A stretch of 64,000 nt of DNA, from contig NC_044927.1 of NCBI RefSeq assembly GCF_003576645.1, forward strand, positions 15,314,274-15,378,273. Direction: 5' to 3'. Each line of letters starts with the position of its first letter. Within the stretch, counting starts at the first letter, position 1. Origin of the DNA: Ipomoea triloba. Taxonomy: Eukaryota; Streptophyta; Magnoliopsida; Solanales; Convolvulaceae. Positions 22,143-34,278 of this stretch are shown here, piece after piece. A model generated the notes under the pieces. It saw only the letters and a list, made by a program, of their open reading frames with translations, had not been told where the DNA came from and made no database searches. A program made the translations under genes and the position numbers.

Positions 22143-22862
22143 TAGGGATGGCAACGAGGTGGGGGCTAGGAATAGGGTCTCACTCCCCGCCCTCAAATTC
22201 AATTTCCATTCTCTGTCTCCTCCCCGATTTTTTTTTGGTAGAGTATAAAATAATATATGTTATTTTGATTATATAATTAGTTTGTAAGTTAGAGATATTT
22301 AAATATCCAATTAGCCTAATTGCCTAACATTCATCTAATTATCTCAAATAGAAGTACTACAAAATACTTCAAAACATTAAACAATACTTAAATATTAAAA
22401 TTGTTATTTTACTTTCAAAAATTTCTTTGTTATTTAAAAAAAAATTGTTCAAATATTAAGTCCTTAACCAAAATACCAATATCAAATGTCCAAATTAAAA
22501 GACCCAAACTCCAAATATCCAAACATAAATACATAAGAACCAAAATACCAAATGTCCAAATATTCAATTTTTTCGCATAATCCGGCATTACGAGTTGCAC
22601 AACCCAAAATACGAAAGTAGTTACAGAAATGCAAGTTTCAAGCATTACAAGTTGTACAAAAGTTAGTTTGCACGTTCTCACAGGAAGAACGGTTCTCATT
22701 TGATCCTGATTATATATATTTATACAATTAAGATAATCGGGGTCGGAGACACAGAGTACCATCCCCGTCCCTGGTAAGGATGGGAAAGCTCTCCTCATCT
22801 CCACCCCCATTCCTCAAAAAATTCCCCGTTCATATTGTTGTTGGGTTGAATTGTCATCCCTA
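22143..22862. mobile_element. Non-autonomous hAT-like element with 8-bp TSD
   Basis: The left end is TAGGGATGGCAAC and the right end GTCATCCCTA; inverted, they agree as TAGGGATGRCAA. The flanks are TATGGGTG (22135-22142) and TATAGGTG (22863-22870), an 8-bp duplication with one mismatch, as expected for hAT. Both ends carry GGGG-rich subterminal sequence. Its 720 bp hold no transposase. The reading frames inside are not recognisable. Confidence 0.82.
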
Positions 22863-22870
22863 TATAGGTG

Positions 22871-23372
22871 TTTATAGAAATAATATTAATGTTAGAGAGC
22901 TCAAAATCAATTCGACTTAGTGTTACATTTTGTTAAGAATTCAAATTTATAGGGTGGCGAGGGTACCTGATTACTTGTACCTATTATTCGAGAGTGTACA
23001 CGTAAACTCAGTATAATTATTTGTAAATCAAACGGAAAAAGTAAGAATTCAATATTGCGTAGTACAGTGAAGGTTGAAAGTAGTAATGTGGACAGCTCCC
23101 CCCTCCTCCCCCCATAATAAAAAATATAAAAAAATTAAAGAAATGAAAGAGTAAATGGATTACCTTTTATTCACATACTTGAATACAAACTTGTATTGGT
23201 AGCTAAGCTATCGCCCTCTATTTTTTCTTGACAACTTATATAGTACAAACAACATAATAGATACGAAATATATGTTATAAGGTAAAGAACATGATTGGTT
23301 ATACAACAAACAGCACTGCAGATTCCTTAATCTGATGATGTTGAAAGAGGTGGAATTGAATTGAAAAATGGT
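22871..23372 (-). other. 3' flank and 3' UTR of the cyclase gene
   Basis: About 500 bp between the hAT element and the cyclase stop codon. The 3' UTR should occupy the part nearest 23372. The minus strand has AT-rich sequence suited to polyadenylation but no single decisive signal. No other gene is seen. Confidence 0.4.
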
Positions 23373-26300
23373 TTATGATGGTAAAGGCACCCTCTTTCGG
23401 TACTCTGCCAAACCCCACAAAGGATAGATATTTCTATATGCTGCATAGTGCAACATGCAGTTCTTCATGAAAACTCCAGTAATTTCCTGAAACAAAAATG
23501 AAGAGTATGCATTCAGATTGTAGCTAGGTAGCACAACCTAACCTGTATTTGATGCTACATTGTGCTATTGCAGGTTAACTGTTGATTTCATAGGTTACCT
23601 GCTGAGGAAAGTCGCCATTTTCCATCTGAGAGTTTATTAAAAGTTTTGCTGCTCGGTGGAGTGGCCTTGGATCTCTATCTGCCTGTCACACAATCAAATG
23701 TTTGTAGATGCAATTTTTAATCATTTTTGTTAAAAGAATTTTACCAAATTAGTGTTTAGAAGAAGAAATTTACCTGGCCAGAATGAATCAACCCCATCAT
23801 AGCCCATGCAGTTTGCACCAAATTTGAGCGGTTTCCTTCAAGCTGTCGATACACCTGCTTCCATAACTAAATAATTATTATCTTTTTCCAAAGAATATTT
23901 TGCTCTTATTACTTTTGTGACTAGAGGGCGTTGATCTAGGCATTAGGAAATGATAGGCAGAATTCAAGTATTACCTTGTCGGGACAAGAACGATAGCTTT
24001 CTCCCCAACCACCATCATCCCTCTGTGTTCTTAGCAGAAAATCAACACCTTTACGAACAGCTGCACAATTGTTATATGTTTTGCCTGCTGCTGCTAGACC
24101 TCCAAGGGCAAACCAACAGCCATATGTGAAGCATACACCCCAATTTCCATACCTAAGTTGACAGAATTTATCTTGTCATACAAAATGAAAACTAATATGG
24201 TAGAAATATTATTTGCAGCTCCAAAGCTTTAGTAAATTAATATACCATGAACCATCAGGCCTTTGATCATTTTCAAGGTATTTCGCAGCATTGGTGATGA
24301 AATTGTCTATCTCCTTTGTTCGGTGTCCAGGGTATAATTTTTTGAAAAGGACAAGGGCTTGAATTGATGAACCAGTGCACTCAACATACCTAGATGAACA
24401 TTTCAGTTTGTTTCAAAAGCATTTTAATTGATTTGTGTACACTCTTAATAGGAGAAAACAACAATCATTAGTAGTGTAATTAGAGAGATAAATCTTACTC
24501 ATGCTCAATAACAATGTCCGCGAAGAATTCTGTTGGATTGAGTAGCTGTGTAAATAAACCAAAAGAATTAAAAGTAAACTTCTCTGTTTGTAGCAGATAA
24601 TAAATATATCTCAAAGCTTGTACCAAGTTATTATCATTATTTCACAGCAAACTGATTATCCCTTAGTTTTGTAGGAAAGATTACCTCCAACCACTCTGAG
24701 GCTCCAGCAGGCTCCCATGCGGCTAAACCACCGTTTTTGCTCTGCCATATTGTTTATAACGGAGATATTAGTAACCAAACACGTAAAATGTAATTGATTT
24801 ACTATTTGATTTTATCATTTAAACAATCAAGTTAGACTTTCTTTTGGCAGTATGCTGAGTTGCAACATATTTGTGTTTCTAGGTATTAATAATTATTTTA
24901 AAGAGTACTTCCTATTTCTGAACATAAGAGAAACTAGGGATGCAATTTAATACTGATAAATTCACAACTTAATCCCTACCTGTAAGGAAAGCAATACATT
25001 AACCGCATCATATAATCGCTCAGGTTCCAATTGCTCACCAAAAATTTCAGTAGGCATGGTAGAGAATATAAGGCAACACTAAAATCAAAAGCAGAATATT
25101 AGAATGGTTTTATAATAGATGAGAATTATCATGATAATAGTAGAATTAGATACCTTTAATGCTTCAGCAGTGCAATCGGAAACTTGCCATCCATGATCTT
25201 GATCTGAAAATGTCCATGATCCTTTAGAAATGTGCCTATACATGCTCTTGAAATCACCAGAAGGATTATCCTTGACCTGTAAGAAAATTATGCATGTTAG
25301 TTCATGATAATTGAAATGAAAATTACAATAGGAATTTTTATGATTAACTGTTTTTAATGGGAGAAGCCAAATTATTAGGCTTCTGAGTCTCAGACCTGAG
25401 ATTGTTTAATGAAATCATGTCCTCTTCGAAGAGTATCTTCTATTTCATCAGTCAAGTCACTAGCTAATAGTGCTTGGATGGCAAAACCAGTATCCCACTC
25501 CTGACTGCCAAAGCTCTGAAGTTCAATATCAACCATAAAAATAAGCCAATTTAAGTGATTTATATTATGAATGACCTTGAAAAAGCAAAGTTCGAAGGGA
25601 GGAAGAGATAATCACACAGACAGACATGGGCACACACACACACACACACACATATTGAAATTTCTTGAGTCAATAGCACTTCTATCAACCTGCATTTTCA
25701 TTCCATCTTCAGCAACCCATAGGTAATCAGGGATCCTAGCAAGATGCTTTTTGAAATAGTCACCATTTGGATCCTCAGCCCAACAAGCAAGCATACACAA
25801 AACCTACATGGACAACACATGTTGGAATCTCCCACTTGTAATCATCACCATCAAATATGAATTGAATAATGCTGTGCAATTCCAGAAGTACTATTTTGCT
25901 TTACCTTTTCCACACACCCAATTGTGATATATCGACTGTTCTCATCTTCATAATGTATGTGTTTCATGGTAACTTCGAGAGCTTTTTGTCTCAACTTGTT
26001 GAAAGGCCAGCGAGTCAATAAAGGCTCAGTGAGTACATAACAACTATCCCAGATTAAGTCTTGTATCAAGGGATGAGGATAGTAGAGATCCTCCTGTATA
26101 GACAAGTTGTGTTTTAGAAATTCTATAAGAAGGTTAAAAAAAAGGAAAAAGTGTCAAATAGGCCACTGAACTTATCGCTTTTGTACAATTGGGCCATTGA
26201 ACTTAAAAAGTGTGCAATTCAACCATCAAACAAGCAAAATTTGTGCAATTAGACCATTTTTACAAAATTTTTCTGGTAAAATCCAATTATATTACTAACA

Positions 26301-28921
26301 TATATGTATTAAGAGTGTCATTTTCTTCTACCATACTAGTTGGGAGTCAATATTGAAATGTTTTAAACTCAAATTGAATTAAAAAAATTTGTAAAAATGG
26401 TCCAATTGCACAAATTTTGTTTGTTTGATGGTTGGATTGCACACTTTTTAAGTTCAATGGTCCAATTGCACAAAAGCGATAAGTTCAGTGGCCTATTTGA
26501 CACTTTTTCCTAAAAAAAATGATGTACATGATTGATTTCACCTCTGATAAATTTACCTTTGCACACAAATGACATATTTTCCTCCAATTGATTTGCTCGT
26601 ATGGCTCATCATAAAGCTCTTCCCTCAATTGTAAAATCAGAGGTGTAATTGGCCCCACAAATCTCTTACCATAGAGATAAGACATGGGCATGTAAACCAT
26701 TCGGCAGTAACACCACATTTTTGCTACATTGAAAAAAAAAATACAGTTGGACTTGAGGACTGATCCTATAAATTCAATGTCTTCCAGATCCTAAGTCTTA
26801 GAAGATTGTAATTTCAACTTTTTTGTATGCCGAGTCCAATTAAAGAGATCATTGTTATCAGCTTGAGCTAGTTTACTATTTGGACCAGAATTTAAAGCAA
26901 TTAAAAACTATCAAGTCACAACAAGTCGGGCCATTTCTTAAGACACCTTATAGAAATCATATCCTTTTCTTATCCATAATCAAGAGTCTTCATTTTAAGC
27001 ATCAGCATGGCAATTTCTACCTACCTGGATGCATAGGAAGAAAAGAAGGAAGGAGCCAAAATTCAGGAGGCATTGGGTTACTTCCTGTCCAGTCAAATAC
27101 TCCGAGAATCTGAAGATAGATAAAACAAAGATTTATCAGCAAGAGCTTGGCATAAATGTAGTCATAAGTAATTAAGAAGTTTCAAAATCCTTAATACAGT
27201 CATACCGAGAGCCAAGTCTTTCCCCAGGAAGGAATGGCTTTAACAGTACCATGATCAAGAATCCATTTCCTTGCTCTAGCACAGGCATTGTTCTCACCCC
27301 CATCCGGCCCTTCTCCAAGAATACGCATACAGATGTAGCTCAGTGCAGTACAGAACATAGTGCTGTGGCCTTCTATGTGAAATCCCCACCCACCATCTTC
27401 ATTCTGAATCGCGCAAAATGCCATTTATTAGGAAAGCAAAACACTAGAAAAACTATTATTGTTTCCAGACCAAAGTTTATATACCTGGTGACAGTATATG
27501 TATCGAAGAATCTCTCTGCGGTGTTCTGCCGGGAAAACTGTATTAAGGTGACCGGTGATGTACATGCACATAACCTGAAAGTTGGTTTTCAAGAAAAGGG
27601 TGAATGATGAGATTACGCATTTCGTCAAACACTTAGGGAGCAAGGTAACTGACCAGAGGTGGAAGAAAGAACAGGGGACCGGCATTTTCAGCAGGCCAGT
27701 GGCCATCACTGGCTTGCAAGGCTGAGAAGAAATGGACTGCTCTTCTCAGTGCAGCAGTGGCCGTTTCATGGGTGATTTCTTCTCCATCTTCCACCTTCAC
27801 TGGTGGAATTGTCTGCTTGAAATTCTTCTCTCGCAGGAACTGTATTAAAATAAACCGAATTATCAACTATACAATATCAAATGTAAATTATTAGGACAAT
27901 TTTCTTTTTCTTTCAAAAATAGCTTTGTAGAATTGTAGTTCATAAATAAAAACTTCTTTTTTAGAAACTCTGATTTTTTTTTTAAAGAAAAGTATGCAAC
28001 TGCTAGTTGAAGAGTGACTAATTGTTTGACAATTTTGGTAGGTAAAATTTTTATTGTTTATGACACTATGTTGGTACCTTACAATAAACCACATGATCAA
28101 CATAGTTTCCATACATGTTTTCAGTGGGATTTGAACCCCACACCATCTCCTCTACTTACAACTGTTAGACGACGAACCAATTACGCTAAATCTTAAGGAC
28201 TAATGAGAACGGGTAGTTATATTAGTAATTTGCAAATTTATTAGTATATTTAACAAGTTTAAAAAATAGCTAATTATTGAGACATTAATATCAACAGCAT
28301 GTGGTTCCAATCAAATCAGGGTCTTCCTTAGATAAGAAGGTGCAAACAAGCATAAGTATACACAATCTATTATAGAGTGCACACGATTTACTCCAAGATC
28401 TCCATCACCATTAAAACATGCTTAATAGTAGATTGTGTGCACTCATATTTGATTGCATGCATGTTCTCATCTATAATCCTGAATATATATATAGATTATA
28501 GATATATTGATATGCACAGATGCACTAGCAATATAATTATATATAATAGAAGACCAGAAGTCTTCCACTTTCCAAGTCTTCGATTCCACTCCACACAATC
28601 TACACAATCTGACTGGATATTTAATCCTTAGTTTACTGATGATTTGATTTGACTAATCTTACCATTAAATTAAATACCCCGAAACAAACACATGCATCTG
28701 AAAATGAAGTGTTACTATACCTGATTTCGCCAAAGAAGATCGCCGCTAGGCTTAACCATGTACCGGTTGTTCCAGAACTCACGGCGGGCCGCTTCCATCT
28801 CAGCCCATTCTTCCGGCGTTCCGGCGTTAGGGTCGAACTCCCATATTTGCCGCCCCACGTAGTTGTTGGTGCTATACAAGTACGCCTCATTTCCACCCTC
28901 TGCAATTCTAAGCCTCCACAT
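23373..28921 (-). CDS. BAS: Oxidosqualene cyclase, probable beta-amyrin synthase (18 exons, 758 aa)
   Basis: It cyclises 2,3-oxidosqualene to a pentacyclic triterpene on ER membranes. Coding exons (minus): 28721-28921, 27654-27839, 27485-27574, 27206-27403, 27025-27109, 26557-26723, 25905-26093, 25690-25803, 25396-25515, 25154-25276, 24980-25078, 24685-24741, 24499-24545, 24246-24389, 23975-24152, 23774-23854, 23599-23682, 23373-23486. All introns are GT-AG and all phases match. The protein starts [10 protein letters not shown] and ends KRVPLPS; 758 aa is normal for the family (about 760). The catalytic acid motif DCTAE (D484) is at 25163-25177. MWCYCR (W257, Y259) carries the Trp typical of beta-amyrin synthases, where lupeol synthases have Leu. 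QW repeats are present ([25 protein letters not shown]). No stops, frameshifts or lost residues. Lupeol or cycloartenol synthase is unlikely on these motifs; a mixed-amyrin product cannot be excluded. No P450 or glycosyltransferase gene is next to it. Confidence 0.93.
25163..25177 (-). other. DCTAE catalytic motif of the cyclase
   Basis: The aspartate of DCTAE protonates the epoxide and starts cyclisation. It corresponds to D485 of the Panax beta-amyrin synthase. It lies in exon 10 within the context [12 protein letters not shown]. Confidence 0.93.
26144..26510. mobile_element. Mutator-like MITE in cyclase intron 6
   Basis: Long terminal inverted repeats start GGAAAAAGTGTCAAATAGGC and end GCCTATTTGACACTTTTTCC. 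The pairing continues for over 100 bp through AATTTGTGCAATT. The 9-bp target-site duplication TAAAAAAAA (26135-26143 and 26511-26519) is the Mutator size, though the A-run weakens it. It makes up 367 of the 463 bp of this intron and leaves both splice sites intact. Confidence 0.85.
28020..28197 (-). mobile_element. tRNA-derived SINE in cyclase intron 1
   Basis: The minus strand has a pol III A box TAGCGTAATTGG (28188-28177) and a B box GGTTCAAATCC (28137-28127) about 40 nt later, with GTGGGGTTCAAATCCCAC around it. The rest does not fold as a tRNA, so a SINE is the best reading. The 3' end is approximate, and no target-site duplication was identified with confidence. Confidence 0.6.
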
Positions 28922-29490
28922 TTTTTATTCTTTTTTTTTTTTTTTGAGTTAATTAAGGTTGTTGATGACTATATTCCACGAAAACAACGTTGTCCCTTTG
29001 GCAAGATGCTTCCTGCTTTTCGTCCAATATTCGGCGACCATAACAAGAGCATGATTAAACACCCATGCAGTGCGAGAGTTAATTACTTAATTACTTTCAA
29101 TGAATTTTATTTTATATATATATATATTCTTGTCAAGACCAGCAACTATGGCTGGATCGAGTAGGAAAAGTTGAGTTTTTAACTTTATTTTTCATGGGGT
29201 TCGGGAGATAGGTACGTTTAAGAAACTTAGAACGAATATCTAGATAGTAATCGAGTTAATGGTATGTTTTAATTTGAGAAAATTTTGATTTAAAATATAA
29301 AATTTAATTTCTTTTACCATAGACCATAGTATATGTTTGAGAAAATGAAAAACGAAAAAAATGAGAAGATATATGTACGTACCTTTTGAATTAAGGGAGC
29401 AGTAGTAAATTAAAATTGTTGAGTGTTATGAGAATGAATGAATGGAGTACGTGAAAACAATGGAAGTTTGGGGGGTCTGACCTTTATAGC
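28922..29490 (-). promoter_or_regulatory. Cyclase promoter and 5' UTR with probable leader intron
   Basis: On the minus strand TATAAAG is at 29488-29482 (context GGCTATAAAGGTC), placing a start site near 29450. A strong donor AAG|GTACGT lies at 29383/29382. An acceptor such as ATATAG (near 28970) would splice a short leader exon close to the ATG at 28921, removing about 400 bp. The donor and TATA box are seen; the acceptor choice is inference. A CCACA TTTTTT tract directly precedes the ATG. Confidence 0.5.
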
Positions 29491-29908
29491 CTCGCACCAA
29501 TTAAGCTGCTGCAACCAAACTTATTAGTGTTACAGATCAGATATGCATGAGTGCATAGAAGAGAGGAGTTTGTGGAATATGATGGTGTGGATCAGCCGAA
29601 CAAGGTACGCAGATATATATAGAAATTGATGGAAGGATAAAATGGAGATTTCACTATATATTTCACTGTGCTACCGATATACTTTATGCTATTTGTCAAC
29701 TTTTCCGCATTTTAATATGTACAAATCAAAATCAACTATGAGAGAAGTCTTCTATATATACTTTTGTCCTATCAGTGAATATGACTGATGATAATTACAT
29801 TTTTATACCTTTCCGGCTTTCCTTATCTTATATTCTTCAATACCCTAGCTGCAAACATCCATATACACCACATATACTATGCATGCATGCATACATACAT
29901 ACATACAT
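29491..29908. other. Cyclase upstream region
   Basis: No gene is seen. It includes GCATGCATGC followed by (ATAC)n at about 29879-29907. Distal promoter elements of the cyclase may lie here, but I can name none with confidence. Confidence 0.35.
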
Positions 29909-30300
29909 AGGGTTCCTGTGCGATTCGTCTTCTTTGGTGCAGTTGTGCCGTTGCTTAGGTGCGTAATTTTCTTTCTTAAGTTGCGTGGTTTGTGTGCTTA
30001 AGGTGCATGATTTGTATGCTTAAGGTGCCTGAGTTTTTGAAACTTGAAGTGCACTATTTTAAGACCTTAGGCGCTTGATTTGTGTTCTTAAGGTGCGTGG
30101 TTTGTGTACTTAAGGTGCATCATCCTAAAGCTTTAGGTGCGCGTGATTTGTGTTTTTAAGGTGCTTTGTTTGTGTGCTTAAGGTGCGTGGTTTGTGTACT
30201 TAAGGTACACCATTATAATGCTTAAGGTGCGTGGTTTGTGTACTTAAGGTACACCATTGTAATGTTTAAGGTGCGTAACTGCACAACCGCACGGGAACCT
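29909..30300. mobile_element. TIR element with internal AAGGTGCGTGG array
   Basis: The left end is AGGGTTCCTGTGCGATTCG and the right end AACCGCACGGGAACCT; inverted, they agree as GGTTCCYGTGCGRTT. Between them about ten imperfect copies of a ~25-bp unit (CTTAAGGTGCGTGGTTTGTG) are lined up. It has no coding capacity. The right limit could extend a little to the TTCACCGCACC sequence that follows. Confidence 0.65.
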
Positions 30301-30723
30301 TTCACCGCACCTAAACTCTTCCCTATATATATATATATATGAAAATGACCCCGTTTAGTTTTTGCTCCATCAGATCTTGCAGAATCCTTCCCCCATGAGA
30401 ACAAAAGACTAATGGTCATGATTTTTTAGACTTGTTAGATTATTTATTTACGTATAATTATGGAGGGATAAATTAGTAACTTTTTGTGCATTTAGAATCT
30501 GATATTATTATTTGTGGGTATTATGCATGATTTTAGGAGGTATGTTTTTTTGTAAGATAGATTGTATTTTCTAGTACAATTTTATTTTTGGTAGGATTGT
30601 GTACTCCCAATTCCATACGTGCACACTTCATATATCATCAATGTGCATTCTAGTATAGATTTGATCATGTGCATCTATAAATGTGTACATCTAGGGCTAA
30701 GGTACACACACACACACATATAT
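30301..30723. other. AT-rich interval with (AC)n
   Basis: No gene. The segment GATCATGTGCATCTATAAAT plus CA repeats at 30663-30720 is repeated at 31040-31095 and 31098-31152, so this is a small dispersed local repeat. Confidence 0.5.
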
Positions 30724-31012
30724 GAGAAATTATCATTTTGGTCTCTCAATTGTTTTTCAACTGTCCATGTAGTCCCTAGTTTTCGATTTCAACTAATTTG
30801 GTCATCGAATTGTTTAAAATTTTATCAATTAAACCCTTCGAGGATCAAATTGAAGAAATTTTAAAAATGGGAAAATCACCATTTTGGTCCATCAGAAGTG
30901 TTTAATTGATGAAATTTTAAACAATTCGATGATCAAATTAGTTGAAATTGAAAAGTAGGGACTACATTGATAGTTGGGGAACAATTGAGGGATCAAAATG
31001 ATCATTTCCCCA
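30724..31012. mobile_element. MITE with ~120-bp imperfect terminal inverted repeats
   Basis: The left arm starts GAGAAATTATCATTTTGGTC and continues TCTCAATTG. The right arm ends CAATTGAGGGATCAAAATGA and continues TCATTTCCCC. Long internal pairing includes CAACTAATTTGGTCATCGAA with its inverse. It sits in microsatellite DNA that hides any target-site duplication. Probably Mutator-like. Confidence 0.65.
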
Positions 31013-31224
31013 TATATATATATATACACACACACACACGCGATCATCTATAACTGTGTACATCCAGGGCCAAGGCGCGCACACACACATATATATATGA
31101 TCATCTATAAATGTGTACATTCAGGGCCAAGGTGCATGCACACACACACACATACAAATACCAATTTTCCTTTTGATAATAGTTGTGGGACTAAAATTGG
31201 TATTTTGTGTGTGTGTGTGTGTGT

Positions 31225-31815
31225 GTATAAATACCAATTTTGGTCCCACAACTATTATCAAAATGACAATTTTGGTTCACATGTTTAATTTCTATCAATT
31301 TTGGTCTCACGACTATTGTTTTAGTACCAATTTTCATCCACGACTATTGTTTTAGTGCTAAAACTCATCGCGCCGGTCACACATACGTATAAAACGTACA
31401 AAAATCTAAAATTGTTAAGGGTATTTTCGTCATTTTCAATTTAATATTTTAATTTGAGCATGAATAAATGGATTTAAGTCTTAAGATCGATCAAAATTCA
31501 CAGTTTTTCTCCCCATTTTATCTTAATTTGAGGAGAAAAACTGTGAATTGTGATCGATCTTAGGGCTTAAATCTCTTTCATGCTCAAATTGGAATATTGA
31601 GTTGAAAATGACGAAAACACCTTTAAAAATTTTAGATTTAGGGACGTTTTAAACGGATGGGTAACCAGCGTGATGAATTTTGGCACTAAAACAGGAGTCA
31701 TGGATGAAAATTGGTACTAAAACAATAGTCGTGGGACCAAAACTGGTAGAACGAAATTAAACATGTAGACTAAAATTGTCATTTTGCTTTTAGTCGTGGG
31801 ACTAAAATTGGTATT
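31225..31815. mobile_element. Foldback element, ~290-bp arms
   Basis: The left arm begins AAATACCAATTTTGGTCCCA and the right arm ends TGGGACTAAAATTGGTATTT. Pairing continues inwards (GACTATTGTTTTAGTACCAA with its inverse; ATCGATCA..CACAGTTTTTCTCC with its inverse) to a centre near 31520. An extra partial copy of the terminus, TGTGGGACTAAAATTGGTAT, lies just outside at 31184-31203. A transcript across it would form a long near-perfect hairpin. Confidence 0.75.
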
Positions 31816-34105
31816 TGATATATATATATATATATAACAACTCTTGTTTTACTATTAAATAACTTTACTTTATGTTAAATAATTTAATATAAAAGTAAAT
31901 AGCCAAGTATTTAATTTTATTCATTAATGGAGTTATGATATTGTTAGTATGTAAATTAATTAAAGTAATATATTTATAATCAAATTATTATAATTATATT
32001 TAGTTTAATTAATTTAGTATTTGGTTAATTTATTATTGGCATATGTTGGTTCATTTATTATTTAAAACATTGTATTTAAGATGTGAGAGATGTGTGAGCT
32101 ATTTTTGTGGAGTGGTTGATCATGTTTACAAAATGAGTGGATGAGAAAATTTCTCATCACTCTTCCAGGAGTTATGCGTGAGTGTGATGAGATCACGGGA
32201 TTAACTCCCTATTTACATGGTGAATACATGGGATTAACTCCCTATTTATATGGTGAAAAATGTGGAATTAATTTCCCTAGTTTTAGGTGTCTAATACTCT
32301 ATAAATAGGGAACTATGTAAGGAAGAAAGTGAAGTTTCCAAAACGGGAAAAATAATACTTCGTAATATTATTCTGAAAGGTGCTACAAAGGATTATTTGG
32401 AAGGTGCTGCAAGAAAATTTTAAAATAGGAAAAGATTAGTATACTATTTGAAGAAGTCAGTTCCACTTTATATTAGTACAAGTTGTGTTAAAATTCAGGT
32501 TGGTTACAATTTGTTTAATTGACAGAATTAGTTCAAACTATATTTGTAAACTTTTTTTTTATAGAGTTATTTATGAGGTTAATATTTAAATAGGTGATAG
32601 TATAGACTTAGTTTTTTAATTCGTTGAAATTTATAATTGTAAAAACCAGCGGGTTGATCTAGTGAAAAAAAAAATTGGCGTGACCCCGCAAATTAGGAGA
32701 TATTCTTCAACTGCGTTATCAAATTCAGTTGTGTAGTTATCTTGGCGCTTCTTTTATTACTTATTATTATGTTACATATCTCCATTACATGCATAATTTC
32801 AGATGTCTAGACTAACTTTTTGACTATATTATGTATTAAATAATTTAATGTTTAATGTTTACTCCCCTAATAGTTAACATCAATGTTTATATTGCTAGCC
32901 AATAGAAGTGTGACACAGAGGAATTTACAAAACCTAACTTTTATATATATATATATATATAATTTTATGAACCAAAGTTCAAGTTGACCTAGATTTATGA
33001 GTAATGTTTATAAGCATATATAATATATAATATTTGGAATTGCAAAGTAACACAAAGACGGGAATATTGCTTTTAATTTATCAAAGACAAGATTTATAAA
33101 ATATATCATGGAAAAATTTAAACTAGCTTACCTTATTGAATTATTGTAACTTTTTTTTAAGTTAAGGACACAAGATAAGCTTTACCCAATATACATTCTT
33201 GAATAGTATTTATAAATTTTTGATGTGAGTATGTCACCCAAAAAGAAGACAAGACTCATAAAATATGTGATTTCAAATTTTCAAATAATTCTATTATAGG
33301 ATGCATTCAATGACAAGATTGCAGACTGTAGCATGATGTATATTTATCATCCATAAAATATGATTTAATGTTCGCCATAATTAAACTTTACCAAATTCAG
33401 CCGGCCCCGCCCCGCAGTACACGTTTATATGTCTGAAAAAAAAATTAAACGTGTTTAAGAAAATAAAATAAAAATTTTACGCCTTGCCTACGTTTTAGTT
33501 AAAGTTGCAGTAGAGCTGTAGATGTGTGCAATCCGTTAATTGAACTATTTTAACCAAAATTTTTACAAATTTAACTGTTTTTCAGACTAAAATTTGTATT
33601 ATCGAATTAACCAAATTGAAGATTTTCGGTTAATTAGTCCGTTAATCGAAGTTTTTTAAGTTAAAGTTTTATATCTTTAAAATAATACATATAATAATAA
33701 ATTCAATTAAACTAATACCTATAATAAATCAATAAGAAAATATACAAACACAATACTATAACAACATTACAAACATAAAAACACAAATTATAAAGTCCAA
33801 ACGGCCATCTATATATTTAATTTTATATATATATATATATATATAATTTGGGTTAATCGATTGTTTTTAAACCAAATTAATTGCTCACCGAAATTTTACA
33901 AATCCTGTAATTATTAACCGAACCGAAGTTTTTGAATTAAAGAATGATTAACCAAATTTTTAAACCGAATTAATTGCTCACCGAAATTTTACAAATCCTG
34001 TAATTATTAACCGAACCGAAGTTTTTGAATTAAAGAATGATTAACCAAAATTTTTTGATTTGGTTAGTTAACCGAAGAATTATCTTGACAAAATGGCATG
34101 TATAT
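31816..34105. other. AT-rich gene-free interval
   Basis: No gene is recognised. At about 32290-32300 TCTATAAATAGGG resembles an LTR or promoter TATA box, preceded by a ~30-bp duplicated segment (GGATTAACTCCCTATTTA), but no LTR ends were found. A 93-bp tandem duplication lies at 33870-34055. (AT)n runs lie at 32943-32961 and 33824-33844. Confidence 0.4.
33868..34056. repeat. 93-bp tandem duplication
   Basis: ATTAATTGCTCACCGAAATT, TTACAAATCCTGTAATTATT and AACCGAACCGAAGTTTTTGA occur twice with period 93 and almost no differences, so it is recent. Confidence 0.9.
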
Positions 34106-34258
34106 TTAATTTTTTGGGTGTAACCCAGGGTCTCCACCGTCGGACACAATGGCTAGCCTGGAGATTTAAGGCTGCTCCATACCCAAAGCCAAGGATCGAA
34201 CCCTTGACCTCTGGTTAAGGATGAATGAGTCCCTTCCACTCAACCACACCCTCCAGGT
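34106..34258 (-). mobile_element. tRNA-derived SINE
   Basis: On the minus strand GGAGGGTGTGGTTGAGTGGA opens the element. The A box TGGTTGAGTGG is at 34246-34236 and the B box GGTTCGATCC at 34202-34193. The body ends in GGGTTACACCC followed by a short A run, read as TTTTTT on plus near 34110. This order (A box, B box, tRNA-unrelated body, A-rich tail) is that of plant SINEs. Target-site duplications are obscured by AT-rich flanks. Confidence 0.72.
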
Positions 34259-34278
34259 TCATATATATATATATATAT

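Noticed and set aside
22430..22810. 126-codon minus-strand frame
   Set aside because: It lies wholly within the non-autonomous hAT element and has no transposase or other motif.
28127..28188. tRNA gene
   Set aside because: A and B boxes are present on the minus strand, but the flanks do not form acceptor and anticodon stems; treated as a SINE. The same applies to 34193-34246.
23373..28921. Cyclase as a pseudogene
   Set aside because: The fragmented frames are simply its exons; once spliced the reading frame is complete with all GT-AG sites and catalytic residues.
32040..32480. LTR around TCTATAAATAGGG
   Set aside because: A TATA-like box and duplicated leader words are present, but I found no TG/CA ends, TSD, primer site or partner LTR.
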